The notes beneath the pieces were generated by a model. The model was not told the DNA's origin, ran no database searches, and saw only the letters and a program-made list of their open reading frames with translations. The position numbers were made by a program, and so were the translations under genes. A stretch of DNA of 64,000 nt, from NCBI RefSeq assembly GCF_039596395.1, contig NZ_JBCNJT010000003.1, forward strand, positions 62,001 through 126,000. The letters are read 5' to 3'. This DNA comes from Fluviicola sp. (lineage in GTDB: Bacteria > Bacteroidota > Bacteroidia > Flavobacteriales_D > Crocinitomicaceae). Positions 51,172 through 59,628 of this stretch are shown here, in pieces. Positions within the stretch are counted from its first letter, which is position 1; each line of letters begins with the position of its first letter.

Positions 51172-51822
51172 CTCTTCCAATGCTTGTCGGATGACACGGC
51201 TCACTTCTTCGTGTTTGGAGACTGTCATGAAATGTGTTCCTTCGTGGATGATGTAATCCGGATGCACATTTGAAATAGGGAAGATGCGGTCTTGATCACC
51301 ATGAATGTGGATCACTTTTGCAGGAACTCGTTCTTCTCTTTTCCAGTTTGATATCTGGTGAATGGCCCATTGGGCGAAAACGGGATCTGTGTCGGCAATG
51401 ATCGCATCCAATAGCGTGCGTTCGCTTTGTGTTTGTGTTCCGAACAGCCAGTAATTGACGCGGTTTGGTTTTTGTATCCGTTTCACCGATATGAGCTTAT
51501 GCAGTCCGATTTTCCCACTGAAGCGCATGATCGGAGAGAGTTCCCGGCGGGTTCTGACACTTGAAATAATTAAAACCGGACAATTATTCAGCAAGACGCT
51601 CATTTCCTGGGCAACTATTCCGCCGAATGAAATACCGATAAGGACCGGATGTGCACTTTTTATATGGCTACTCAATTGTTTGACATAAGACCCGAAGGTC
51701 TGATCCGGATCGACCGGTTCCCAGGGAATGAAAACAGGAGATATGGAGCCGAAATCGATTTGATCAAAAACGCGTTCGTCCGCTCCTAAACCCGATAAAA
51801 TGTAATAAACCGGTTTTTCCAT
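51136..51822 (-). CDS. Alpha/beta hydrolase; last residues encoded by a tandem repeat
   Basis: 228 residues. The nucleophile elbow is G63-I-S65-F-G67 in VLIGISFGGIVAQEM; the catalytic acid is in HGDQDRIFP, and the His in EGTHFMTVSKHEEV. The oxyanion strand is YILSGLGADERVF. Substrate unknown. The C-terminus EEIRNSAFGIRNS is translated from a 7-bp repeat tract, and the stop codon itself lies in a repeat unit, so the protein end was probably reshaped by the repeat. The core fold is complete before it. Confidence 0.85.
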   Translation of the reverse strand: MEKPVYYILSGLGADERVFDQIDFGSISPVFIPWEPVDPDQTFGSYVKQLSSHIKSAHPVLIGISFGGIVAQEMSVLLNNCPVLIISSVRTRRELSPIMRFSGKIGLHKLISVKRIQKPNRVNYWLFGTQTQSERTLLDAIIADTDPVFAQWAIHQISNWKREERVPAKVIHIHGDQDRIFPISNVHPDYIIHEGTHFMTVSKHEEVSRVIRQALEEIRNSAFGIRNS

Positions 51823-51834
51823 GCCGAAAGTTAG

Positions 51835-52509
51835 TTAATTCTTCTCTTCCCGGAAACCCAAACGGTATACAACTCCTAAGCGCATGTCCGTGGTATTGGT
51901 GAAAATCCGGTCGCCACTGTAAGCATGGATTTCCTGTGCTCCCAAATAATTTCTGAATTCTATGTGAACCATCCAGAATTCTTTGATTGGAACAGCCAGA
52001 CCGATTCCACCGGTAACACCAAAATCCAGGCGTTTGAAACTGCTCAGATTACTTAGGTGAGAAGTATAGTCTCCATAGGTAAAATGTGTCTTTTCGGAGA
52101 GTAGAAAAGCAGCATAAGGACCTGCATTGATAAAGAATTTTGTTTTTTTTCCGAAGGAAGCTTTTACCAATAGGGGCAAACTGATGTAATCCATGCTGAA
52201 TATGGATTTCCCCTGTGAAAAATACGCATTCTGATTATATAGAGGATTGAAGTAATACCCACCGCTCATTTGAGCTCCTTTTCGCTGATAGGAAAACCCG
52301 GTTTTAAACGAAAGGATTTTACGCGTATTGTATTGAAAGATGAATCCGGCTGATCCGTAAACCACCGAATTGGTTTGCCTGTTCGAGATGCGCAAAGTAC
52401 TCAAATTCGGCCCGCCTTCAATTCCCCAGTCGTAACGGTTGGATGATTGTGCGCTGAGTGAGTTGATTCCTGCCAAAAACAGAAAAGTGATTAATAAGGT
52501 GTTTTTCAT
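51835..52509 (-). CDS. Outer-membrane beta-barrel protein, PorT-family-like (paralogue 1)
   Basis: 224 residues with a signal peptide (AGINSLSAQ). A short N-terminal WGIEGGPNLSTLRIS segment and barrel strands such as KTGFSYQRKGAQM, AGPYAAFLLSEKT, VTGGIGLAVPIKEFW and LGVVYRLGFREE follow. It matches PorT/opacity-type small barrels of unknown role. It is a close relative of the next gene upstream (52596-53267). The C-terminal strand LRLGVVYRLGFRE is the same in both, and so is the N-terminal signature. Confidence 0.82.
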   Translation of the reverse strand: MKNTLLITFLFLAGINSLSAQSSNRYDWGIEGGPNLSTLRISNRQTNSVVYGSAGFIFQYNTRKILSFKTGFSYQRKGAQMSGGYYFNPLYNQNAYFSQGKSIFSMDYISLPLLVKASFGKKTKFFINAGPYAAFLLSEKTHFTYGDYTSHLSNLSSFKRLDFGVTGGIGLAVPIKEFWMVHIEFRNYLGAQEIHAYSGDRIFTNTTDMRLGVVYRLGFREEKN

Positions 52510-52595
52510 GTCGGATGATTTGATAGCTGCAATGAAATACGTAGGGGGTTGAAAAATTTCGCCCTACGTATCTCTATCGAAATTTATTGATTGAT

Positions 52596-53267
52596 TTACT
52601 CGCGAAAACCCAAACGGTATACAACACCTAAACGCAAATCTGTTGTGTTAGTATAAATTCCGGTACCTCCGCCACTATTGCTCAGATCTATCAGTCCGAA
52701 ATAATTGCGCAATTCTGCATGTATTTTCCACGCCTCTTTGATTGGAATGGCTATCCCGATTCCGCTTGCAACCCCGAAATCCCAGCGTTGTACATCATTC
52801 GTAAAGGTTTCTTTTTGATTTTCCTGTCCGTTATAGATATACCTTCCTTTTGCGGATAAGAGGAAGCCTCCGTAGGGTCCCGCATTGATGAAGAATTGGG
52901 TCTTTTTTCCAAAGGAAGCCTTTACCAGCAGGGGTAGGGTAATGTAATCCAGGCTCACAATCGCTTTACCTGTTTCGAGGTAATTTCCGTCAACGTCTGT
53001 GAAAGTAAGGCCTTTGATCTGGTATCCTTTTCGCTGGTAGGAAAACCCGGTTTTAAAAGAAAGAATCTTTTTAGTATTGTACTGGAAGATAAAACCTCCT
53101 GATCCGTATACAGCCGGTGAGATATCAAAGAATGGCATTTCCTGGGCTCTGAAAGTACTCAGGTTCGGCCCGCCTTCAATTCCCCAGTCGTAACGGTTGG
53201 ATGTTTGAGCCTGAAGGGAAGTGATTCCCAGTGCAAAAAATAAGGTAATGATGAAGGTGTTTTTCAT
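52596..53267 (-). CDS. Outer-membrane beta-barrel protein, PorT-family-like (paralogue 2)
   Basis: 223 residues, a tandem paralogue of 51835-52509, with the same signal region (LGITSLQAQ), NRYDWGIEGGPNLST, TGFSYQRKG, SFGKKT-x-FFINAGPY and the C-terminal RLGVVYRLGFRE. The loops (for instance YNGQENQKETF) differ most, as expected for surface-exposed parts. Gap to the other copy is 86 bp. Role unknown. The pair probably arose by local duplication. Confidence 0.82.
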   Translation of the reverse strand: MKNTFIITLFFALGITSLQAQTSNRYDWGIEGGPNLSTFRAQEMPFFDISPAVYGSGGFIFQYNTKKILSFKTGFSYQRKGYQIKGLTFTDVDGNYLETGKAIVSLDYITLPLLVKASFGKKTQFFINAGPYGGFLLSAKGRYIYNGQENQKETFTNDVQRWDFGVASGIGIAIPIKEAWKIHAELRNYFGLIDLSNSGGGTGIYTNTTDLRLGVVYRLGFRE

Positions 53268-53314
53268 GTCGAGATTAAAAGTTCAAAAAAATTAAATGTT
53301 TCTGCCGCGGCAGA

Positions 53315-53355
53315 TTCAAAGGGTTCAATTATTTTAAACAGTTGAACCCTTTGAA
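53315..53355. terminator. 14-bp inverted repeat downstream of the SlyD-like gene
   Basis: TTCAAAGGGTTCAA (53315-53328) and TTGAACCCTTTGAA (53342-53355) are exact reverse complements. Just upstream TCTGCCGCGGCAGA (53301-53314) is a separate perfect palindrome. It lies after the SlyD stop (minus strand) and before the barrel gene; read on the minus strand a terminator role is plausible. Confidence 0.65.
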
Positions 53356-53367
53356 CTTTGTAACTTG

Positions 53368-53874
53368 TTAGTGATGATGTCCGTGTGCACCGTGTGAGTG
53401 TCCGTGATCCAACTCTTCCTGGGTTGCCGCTCTTACGGTCAAAATAGTACCTGAGAAAAACAGGTCTGTTCCTGCAAGCGGGTGATTGAAATCCATGGTT
53501 ACTGTTTCGTCCGTGATTTCAAGAATCGTTCCTCTCAAATGATTTCCTTCGTTATCTGTCATTGGCAGTACTGCACCTACTTTGATCTGTGTTTCATCGA
53601 TCTTTCCGGATTCGTCAAAAAATACGGAAATCGGAATCAGTGCAACATGGTCGTCGTTCTTTTCACCGTAAGCCTCTGCTGATGGAATATCGAACTCAAA
53701 TGTGTCACCCGGTTTCAATCCGTGAATATTTACTTCGAAAGTCGGGATGATGCGTTCAACTCCGTACAAGAATTCCATTGGCTGACTTTCCGATGTTTCC
53801 TCGATCAATTCACCTGTTTTGTGATTGGTTAACCTGTAACTCAAGGAAACCACCATGTTTGTGTCTACTGTCAT
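53368..53874 (-). CDS. FKBP-type peptidyl-prolyl isomerase, SlyD-like
   Basis: 168 residues. The FKBP fold has an inserted chaperone (IF) domain; landmarks are VSLSYRLTNHKTGELIEETS, PMEFLYGVERIIPTFEVNIHG, GDTFEFDIPSAEAYGEKND and VTMDFNHPLAGTDLFFSGTIL. A His-rich C-terminus (HGHSHGAHGHHH) can bind nickel or other metals, as in SlyD. It assists folding in the cytoplasm and possibly metallocentre assembly. No hydrogenase or urease genes are here. Confidence 0.93.
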   Translation of the reverse strand: MTVDTNMVVSLSYRLTNHKTGELIEETSESQPMEFLYGVERIIPTFEVNIHGLKPGDTFEFDIPSAEAYGEKNDDHVALIPISVFFDESGKIDETQIKVGAVLPMTDNEGNHLRGTILEITDETVTMDFNHPLAGTDLFFSGTILTVRAATQEELDHGHSHGAHGHHH

Positions 53875-53919
53875 ATACTCTAATTTACTTATATAAAAGT
53901 AAGGTAAAATTCGCGCAAC

Positions 53920-54951
53920 CTAATCACAAATTGTCCCTTTATGGTCGGAATGCTGGTATAATTGGTCCAATTCTTCCAGTTCTTTCAGGAGTTGAGCAGA
54001 AGGCGGACTGTTTGTTAATTTTGCTAAATCGGGTTGTCCGGCGTCTACCCAGGCCGTGTACCAGATAGAACCAACAGCAATAATAGCTTGGCGCATACGT
54101 CTTTCGACCATTCCGTTCATGCGTTTTTGGTATTCGTCGCAAAAAGCTTTGGAATAAGTTTGGATCACCACATTTCCGCGCGTTTCATACGTGTATTTCT
54201 GGTCACTCGGAAACTCTGCAGTCAATTCTTTTTCCATTGAGAGAACCGAATCTACTGCTGCATTGGAAGCTTTTACGGCATCCCAGGCAAATTCCAGTAC
54301 ATCGGGAATGTATTTTCCTTTTCCTACGAAATAATCGTAATCCTCCGCATTCAGTTCTACGATGCGGCTTTCCCACAAACCATGAATTCCGCGCTGGCCG
54401 GTCAGTTGTCCGTTGTAATTCTCGGTAGTGTGCAAAGGAACGTGAGCATCGCCGATGTAATGGCCGATTTCCGTCGCGTTTTTCAGAATCAGGTCAATAT
54501 TCTTCGATTCGAAGGCTTTCTGAAGCCGGTTTTTCATGACCACAATGTGCCATGGAACAATTCCGTAAGCCTGTAATGTGTCTTCGGTGAATTTTTCTAC
54601 CGCATCTTTCCAGCGTTTCGGCACGACTTCAAACGGATTTTGCCCGTTTACCGAATAATGGTCGATGTCGATGTAATGCCGCTGAGCTTCTCCGTCCACG
54701 CCGTAACGTCTTTTATCCGGATCCACGGCATGTTCTGTAATGAATTCAATGTTTTCCTTGAAAAAACCGAACATTTCCGGGGGAAGCGTAAACGTAGCCA
54801 CGCGGTTAATGCGTTTGTGCCCGAAGAAGCCCCACAAGGCCGGATTGGGTTTCTGAAAAACAGGAAGGGGAGCTGCGTTCCCGAAGCCTGTCAGAAGCAG
54901 GCTCAGTAGTAAAATAGTGCTAGTTCTCCGAAATGTTGACGAGTTTACCAT
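53920..54951 (-). CDS. Secreted zinc-dependent phospholipase C / S1-P1 nuclease-like protein
   Basis: 343 residues with a signal peptide (TILLLSLLLTGFGNAAP). Metal ligands of the family are apparent: the mature N-terminal Trp-Gly-Phe-Phe-Gly-His (WGFFGHKRIN), DIDHYS, and HYIGDAHVPLHTTENY with HGLWESR. This group includes bacterial phospholipase C and S1/P1 nucleases that share three zinc ions. It acts outside the cytoplasm. Its start overlaps the end of comB by 32 bp; no other ATG offers the signal peptide, so the overlap is probably real. Confidence 0.85.
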   Translation of the reverse strand: MVNSSTFRRTSTILLLSLLLTGFGNAAPLPVFQKPNPALWGFFGHKRINRVATFTLPPEMFGFFKENIEFITEHAVDPDKRRYGVDGEAQRHYIDIDHYSVNGQNPFEVVPKRWKDAVEKFTEDTLQAYGIVPWHIVVMKNRLQKAFESKNIDLILKNATEIGHYIGDAHVPLHTTENYNGQLTGQRGIHGLWESRIVELNAEDYDYFVGKGKYIPDVLEFAWDAVKASNAAVDSVLSMEKELTAEFPSDQKYTYETRGNVVIQTYSKAFCDEYQKRMNGMVERRMRQAIIAVGSIWYTAWVDAGQPDLAKLTNSPPSAQLLKELEELDQLYQHSDHKGTICD

Positions 54952-55648
54952 TTCTTAAAATTGGAATCACGTTTGTTTGGTTTGGTGTCAAACAATACTT
55001 GATGTCTTCATTCAAATTTAAGTTTTTTAATCGTCTTCTGTGCGAACTGGACTTTAAAAATCCGAGATAATTGTCTTTTGCGGAAAGATACAGGTATTTG
55101 GCAGCGATGGATGAATCTTCCACGGAAGTGAAATTCCCGGTGTTGATCAGGTGATCGCAGATTGCTCCCGCGCAAATGGTGTCTTCCAGGTTGAACTTGT
55201 CCTGCCAGCCGGAACACAAACACAAAATGTTTTTGTCCTGCTTTTCAAGCCATTGATTCAAATGGTTGAGGTTTAAGAAAGAACCGACTACTACGATTTC
55301 CGCATCTTTGGCAACATCCAGTGATTTGGTTCCATTAGTGGTCGTCAAAACTACTTCCTGACCTTTGAATTCTTCCTTCATGTAAGAAAAAGGCGAGTTC
55401 CCGAAGTCGAAACCTTCTACGATCTGACCTTTGCGTTCTGCACCTGCCAGGAAGCCTTTTTGCTTGTATTCCCACGCTTCTTCCACGGTAGGAACTGGAA
55501 TAATGGATGCAATTCCATTGTCGAATGCCGCACAAATAGCCGAGGTTGCACGCAACACGTCGATTACTACTACGATTTCAAATTCATCTTTAAAATATGC
55601 GTACTCACCGGGAGTATAGCAAACTTCGATCAGCTTTCTTGTATCCAT
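54920..55648 (-). CDS. comB: 2-phosphosulfolactate phosphatase (ComB family)
   Basis: 242 residues. Family landmarks are VVIDVLRATSAICAAFDNG (VLRATS), LAGAERKGQIVEGFDFGNSP and the VVLTTTNGTKSL segment. ComB dephosphorylates phosphosulfolactate in coenzyme M synthesis in archaea; in Bacteroidota the substrate is probably another sulfonate (inferred). The gene ends inside the downstream phospholipase-like gene by 32 bp. A TAnnTTCG box at 55657-55664 precedes it by 8 nt. Confidence 0.88.
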   Translation of the reverse strand: MDTRKLIEVCYTPGEYAYFKDEFEIVVVIDVLRATSAICAAFDNGIASIIPVPTVEEAWEYKQKGFLAGAERKGQIVEGFDFGNSPFSYMKEEFKGQEVVLTTTNGTKSLDVAKDAEIVVVGSFLNLNHLNQWLEKQDKNILCLCSGWQDKFNLEDTICAGAICDHLINTGNFTSVEDSSIAAKYLYLSAKDNYLGFLKSSSHRRRLKNLNLNEDIKYCLTPNQTNVIPILRNGKLVNISEN

Positions 55649-55670
55649 ATTAAGTGCGAAGGTACTAAAA

Positions 55671-55982
55671 TCAGATGGATTTCAGGGATTCCTGGGTCGG
55701 TTTGAAAATTTTCGCGTCTGCAACAAAGGTCCCGAACGGCAAAAGTGAAGCTACGTAAGCCCAGAATTTGGTTTTTGTGTCCCATTTTGTTTCCGTTGAA
55801 GCCCAGAAAACGAGGAATATGTAAGCAATGAACAAAACTCCGTGTGCCATTCCCACGATTTTATTGGGAGCAGTAATGTCCATCATGTATTTCAAAGGCA
55901 TGGTCACCAAAAACGAAAGAAAGGAAATCCCTTCCAGTATCCCGACGATGCGGAGTGCACCCAAAGCAGATTTGAAGTTCAT
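55671..55982 (-). CDS. DUF3817 family membrane protein
   Basis: 103 residues with three predicted membrane helices (ALRIVGILEGISFLSFLV, GMAHGVLFIAYIFLVFWAS, FWAYVASLLPFGTFVADAK), the DUF3817 layout with the conserved GxxHGxLF (GMAHGVLFIAY). Function unknown. A TAATTTCG box at 55996-56003 lies 13 nt before the ATG. It is a 22-bp step upstream of comB on the same strand, so they may form a transcript. Confidence 0.85.
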   Translation of the reverse strand: MNFKSALGALRIVGILEGISFLSFLVTMPLKYMMDITAPNKIVGMAHGVLFIAYIFLVFWASTETKWDTKTKFWAYVASLLPFGTFVADAKIFKPTQESLKSI

Positions 55983-55995
55983 AATTTTTTGTTTG

Positions 55996-56003
55996 CGAAA
56001 TTA
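55996..56003 (-). promoter_or_regulatory. Putative variant -7 element of the DUF3817 gene
   Basis: On the minus strand this reads TAATTTCG (TAnnTTCG), 13 nt upstream of ATG 55982. Confidence 0.4.
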
Positions 56004-56144
56004 GTGCATGAAGTTTAAAGGGCGGTACAATTCACCGAAAAAGATTTTCCAACCATTGAGGGAATCATGAATCCTAACAAAGTAAGAATTGAAATATATC
56101 TATTCATATATAAGAACGATCTTTACTATAATTAGAAACAAATT

Positions 56145-57143
56145 TTGGATCATATCATCAAATATATAGTATTCTTTTTCCTGTTTACTTTTCATACTTT
56201 AGGGCAGGGAAACCTCATTTTGAATGGTGATTTCGAGAAGTATTGGGAATGTCCGGATAATGCCTCTCAGATTGAACGATGTAAATATGTTTATAATCCT
56301 TGTGCATTGAACGTAAGCACTTCTGATTACTTCAATGCCTGTTTTACAACAGCTTCTACAGTGGGAGTTCCGAACACGTTCTTAGGGTACCAAAGTCCAA
56401 GAAGCGGAAATGGCATGGTTGGTTATTTTTGTATCGATGGTCCATATTCACGGTACAGGGAATATATCCAATTATCCTTTTGTAAACCACTGGAATATGC
56501 ACATAAATACATGGTTGAAGGGTATTTTAATCTAGGCAACTCATCCACGCATACCATTAAAAATATAGGTTTTTTATTTTCAGAAACTCGAATCAATTCC
56601 AATGATTTTTTATATGAAAATTACATTCCTCAATATACTGATAGTCTGGCTGTGATTAACGATACAGCTAACTGGATAAAAATATCATTCGAATTCATTT
56701 CAGATGCGCCTCATCAATTTTTAACCATCGGTCATTTTTTAAAAGATAGTACAGAAAGTTATATCCAGCTTGGTCCATATGCAAATGTACAATATGTATG
56801 TTATTTCCTGTTAGATGACTTTAGTGTGAAGGAATTAGTAGATGGTGAAATGCAGCCTCCCAATATTGAAATGCCGTTTACTAATTTTGAAATACAGCTT
56901 CCCAATATCGTTACTCCGAATAATGATAATATAAATGATTTTATTGATCTATCAGAATTCTCTGATTTTTATATTGTGAACAGATGGGGAGAGGAGGTTT
57001 TCAATGATTCCAATTCGAAGATTTGGAAAGGGGAAGACAATCGGGGTAATCCTTTATTTGAAGGAGTTTATTTTTTGATGGGATCTTACGAAAGTTGTGA
57101 CGAGAAAAAAGGTTTTTCTACGCCTATTACAATCATAAGATAA
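56145..57143 (+). CDS. Secreted protein with type B T9SS (gliding-motility-associated) C-terminal domain
   Basis: 332 residues. A signal peptide (FFLFTFHTLGQ) is followed by an N-terminal domain of about 220 residues of unknown family that starts LILNGDFEKYWECPDN, with several cysteines. The C-terminal 80 residues are a CHU_C/type B sorting domain: NIVTPNNDNINDFIDL, FYIVNRWGEEVFND, WKGEDNRGNPLFEGVYF. It is likely exported by T9SS. The start is TTG 56145, since no in-frame ATG precedes the signal peptide. The gene is clearly more AT-rich than its neighbours, with a different codon feel. It lacks an adjacent PorP/SprF. Confidence 0.78.
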   Translation: MDHIIKYIVFFFLFTFHTLGQGNLILNGDFEKYWECPDNASQIERCKYVYNPCALNVSTSDYFNACFTTASTVGVPNTFLGYQSPRSGNGMVGYFCIDGPYSRYREYIQLSFCKPLEYAHKYMVEGYFNLGNSSTHTIKNIGFLFSETRINSNDFLYENYIPQYTDSLAVINDTANWIKISFEFISDAPHQFLTIGHFLKDSTESYIQLGPYANVQYVCYFLLDDFSVKELVDGEMQPPNIEMPFTNFEIQLPNIVTPNNDNINDFIDLSEFSDFYIVNRWGEEVFNDSNSKIWKGEDNRGNPLFEGVYFLMGSYESCDEKKGFSTPITIIR

Positions 57144-57154
57144 ATAGTTTATTC

Positions 57155-57535
57155 TTATTGCTTCTTATAAACTTTCCCATCAATCTTCATGTACCAGGAA
57201 CCTCCTTGTTCGTAAGGTTCTGCATCCAGGGTAAAGGTGCGAGGTGTTTGTGAATTCAAACGGATAATGGTATGTTGCTTGTTGATTTCGGGTGTTCCGG
57301 TCAGTTTGCCGGTACATTCACACAAGTTTGTTGCACATGTGTCTTTACAATCGACCTGGTAGCTGCCTTCCTTGCCGGAAAATACCAGTTCATCACTTAC
57401 AAAAGCGCCCATGTCCGGGTTGTACTGCTTTTCACTGTACCAGGTTCCCTCAAATTCGGAGTTGTATTTCAAAAGTGGTTTGTTGCAGCCAAACAGCAGG
57501 AGGCATGTTGCAGTAAGGAAGAGGATGTTTTTCAT
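57155..57535 (-). CDS. Hypothetical lipoprotein
   Basis: 126 residues with a lipobox (TCLLLFGCNKP). The mature part contains four cysteines (CKDTCATNLCEC) that may form disulfides or bind metal, then KPTGTP-like turns and strands to IDGKVYKKQ. Family not recognised. It is convergent with the type B cargo gene at 56145 and stands 66 bp from uvrB on the same strand. Confidence 0.6.
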   Translation of the reverse strand: MKNILFLTATCLLLFGCNKPLLKYNSEFEGTWYSEKQYNPDMGAFVSDELVFSGKEGSYQVDCKDTCATNLCECTGKLTGTPEINKQHTIIRLNSQTPRTFTLDAEPYEQGGSWYMKIDGKVYKKQ

Positions 57536-57601
57536 TCTTTTAGATATTAAGACATCAGGATTTCAGTATGTCAGCTAAAAATCTGCTGTCGTATGTTGAT
57601 T

Positions 57602-59623
57602 TTACTTTTTCTTTGCCTGTAATTCAAATAATTCGTCCCGTAAGCGTGCCGCTTCGATGAAATCCAGGTCTTTGGCCGCTTTTTCCATCTGTTTGCGTTT
57701 CGCCACGATCGCTTTTTCCAGTTCTTCCGGATCGTTGTAGTGAACCTTAGGTTCTGCAGCCATCGAACTTTCTTCCGGTGCATAATAGGCTTTCTGAGAA
57801 CGCGTTTCCGGATCTCCGTCCGCCACTTTTGTCGATTTCAGGATCACTTCTTTCGATTTGTTCAGCGCTGTCGGAACAATGCCGTTCGCTTCATTGTATG
57901 CTATCTGCATTGCTCTTCTGCGTTCGGTTTCCGTAATCGTACGCTCCATGGAATCCGTTATTTTATCGGCATACATGATCACGCGTCCGTTCACGTTTCG
58001 TGCCGCACGACCGACCGTTTGCACCAGGGAGCGTTCGTTTCTCAAAAATCCTTCTTTATCTGCATCGATGATCGCTACCAAACTTACTTCCGGCAAATCG
58101 AGTCCTTCGCGAAGCAGGTTCACCCCGATCAGCACATCAAATTCACCCAGTCGCAATTGGCGCAAAATCTCCACACGCTCAATCGTGTCGATGTCCGAGT
58201 GAATGTATCGGCAGGCAATACCCAGTTTGTCCAGGTATTTTTGCAATTCCTCGGCCATTCGCTTGGTCAGTGTGGTTACCAGCGTGCGTTCGTCCTTTTC
58301 AATGCGTACCTGCATTTCTTCGATCAAATCATCGATCTGGTTCAGACTCGGCCGCACTTCGATTACCGGATCCAATAAGCCGGTAGGACGGATGAGCTGC
58401 TCCACGACTACTCCTTCGGATTGCTCCAGTTCAAAATCGGCCGGAGTAGCAGATACATAAACGATCTGATTTACCAGCGACATGAACTCGTCAAACATTA
58501 AAGGACGGTTGTCCATTGCTGCCTGGATTCGGAAACCATAATCCACCAGGTTGATCTTACGTGCGCGGTCCCCACCGTACATGGCGCGGATTTGCGGCAT
58601 TGTTACGTGGCTTTCGTCCACGATCATCAAATAATCGTCCGGGAAATAGTCCAGCAAACAGAAAGGCCGTGTTCCCGGAGCACGCTGATCGAAATAGCGG
58701 GAATAGTTCTCGATTCCCGAGCAATAGCCTAATTCGCGCATCATTTCCATGTCGTAGGAAGTGCGTTCTTCCAGTCGTTTTGCCTCAAGCAATTTGCCTT
58801 CACGCTTAAAATTCTCGACCTGGATGACCATGTCTTCACCGATCTGGTCAATAGCTCTGCGGGTAGTTGCCGGGCTGGAAACGAAAATGTTTGCCGGGTA
58901 AATGTTGATTTCGGAAAAAATCTCGATTTCGGAATTGTTCTCCGGATCAATGGTACGGATGCGTTCGATCTCGTCTCCCCAGAATTCTACGCGCAACGCA
59001 TAATCGGCGTAAGCGAGGTAAATATCAACCGTATCGCCTTTCACACGGAAAGTTCCGCGTTTGAATTCGCCTTCTGTACGTGAATATAAATTTTCGACCA
59101 GCCGCAACAGGAATTTATTTCTGGGAAACGATTGCCCGATGCGGATCGGAATGATGGAATTTGCAAATTCATTCGGGTTCCCGATACCGTAAATACAACT
59201 CACGGAAGCGATCACGATCACGTCCCTTCTTCCCGAAAGCAGGGCAGAAGTAGCCGAAAGCCGCAGCTTTTCAATTTCGTCGTTGATCTGCAAGTCCTTC
59301 TCGATATACGTATCCGTAACCGGCAAGTACGCTTCGGGCTGATAATAATCGTAATAACTCACAAAGTACTCCACGGCGTTATTGGGGAAGAACTGTTTGA
59401 ACTCCCCGTAAAGCTGTGCCGCAAGTGTTTTGTTGTGGGAAAGGATCAGGGTCGGTTTTTCGACCTGCTGGATCACGTTTGCCATGGTAAAGGTCTTCCC
59501 ACTTCCGGTAACACCCAGCAATGTTTGCGCAAAGTGTCCGTCGCGGATTCCGCTGACTAATTGTTCAATGGCAACAGGCTGATCACCCGTCGGTTTAAAT
59601 TCAGAAGTGAGTTGGAAATCCAT
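57602..59623 (-). CDS. uvrB: UvrABC system protein B
   Basis: 673 residues from ATG 59623, normal for UvrB. The helicase subunit of nucleotide excision repair. Walker A is GVTGSGKT (37-44). The beta-hairpin that holds damaged DNA reads YYDYYQPEAYLP. Motifs LIGVNLLREGLDLPEVSLV and QTVGRAARN complete the helicase core, and a C-terminal UVR motif (EKAIVAKRKQMEKAAKDLDF) binds UvrC. A longer frame to 59662 overlaps the promoter and is rejected. Read together with the TAnnTTTG box 5 nt upstream, the transcript may lack a leader. Confidence 0.97.
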   Translation of the reverse strand: MDFQLTSEFKPTGDQPVAIEQLVSGIRDGHFAQTLLGVTGSGKTFTMANVIQQVEKPTLILSHNKTLAAQLYGEFKQFFPNNAVEYFVSYYDYYQPEAYLPVTDTYIEKDLQINDEIEKLRLSATSALLSGRRDVIVIASVSCIYGIGNPNEFANSIIPIRIGQSFPRNKFLLRLVENLYSRTEGEFKRGTFRVKGDTVDIYLAYADYALRVEFWGDEIERIRTIDPENNSEIEIFSEINIYPANIFVSSPATTRRAIDQIGEDMVIQVENFKREGKLLEAKRLEERTSYDMEMMRELGYCSGIENYSRYFDQRAPGTRPFCLLDYFPDDYLMIVDESHVTMPQIRAMYGGDRARKINLVDYGFRIQAAMDNRPLMFDEFMSLVNQIVYVSATPADFELEQSEGVVVEQLIRPTGLLDPVIEVRPSLNQIDDLIEEMQVRIEKDERTLVTTLTKRMAEELQKYLDKLGIACRYIHSDIDTIERVEILRQLRLGEFDVLIGVNLLREGLDLPEVSLVAIIDADKEGFLRNERSLVQTVGRAARNVNGRVIMYADKITDSMERTITETERRRAMQIAYNEANGIVPTALNKSKEVILKSTKVADGDPETRSQKAYYAPEESSMAAEPKVHYNDPEELEKAIVAKRKQMEKAAKDLDFIEAARLRDELFELQAKKK

Positions 59624-59628
59624 AGTAA

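Noticed and set aside
57740-58378. 212-residue frame antisense to uvrB
   Set aside because: UvrB covers the whole stretch with clear motifs; the antisense translation is Phe/Arg/His-rich with no family.
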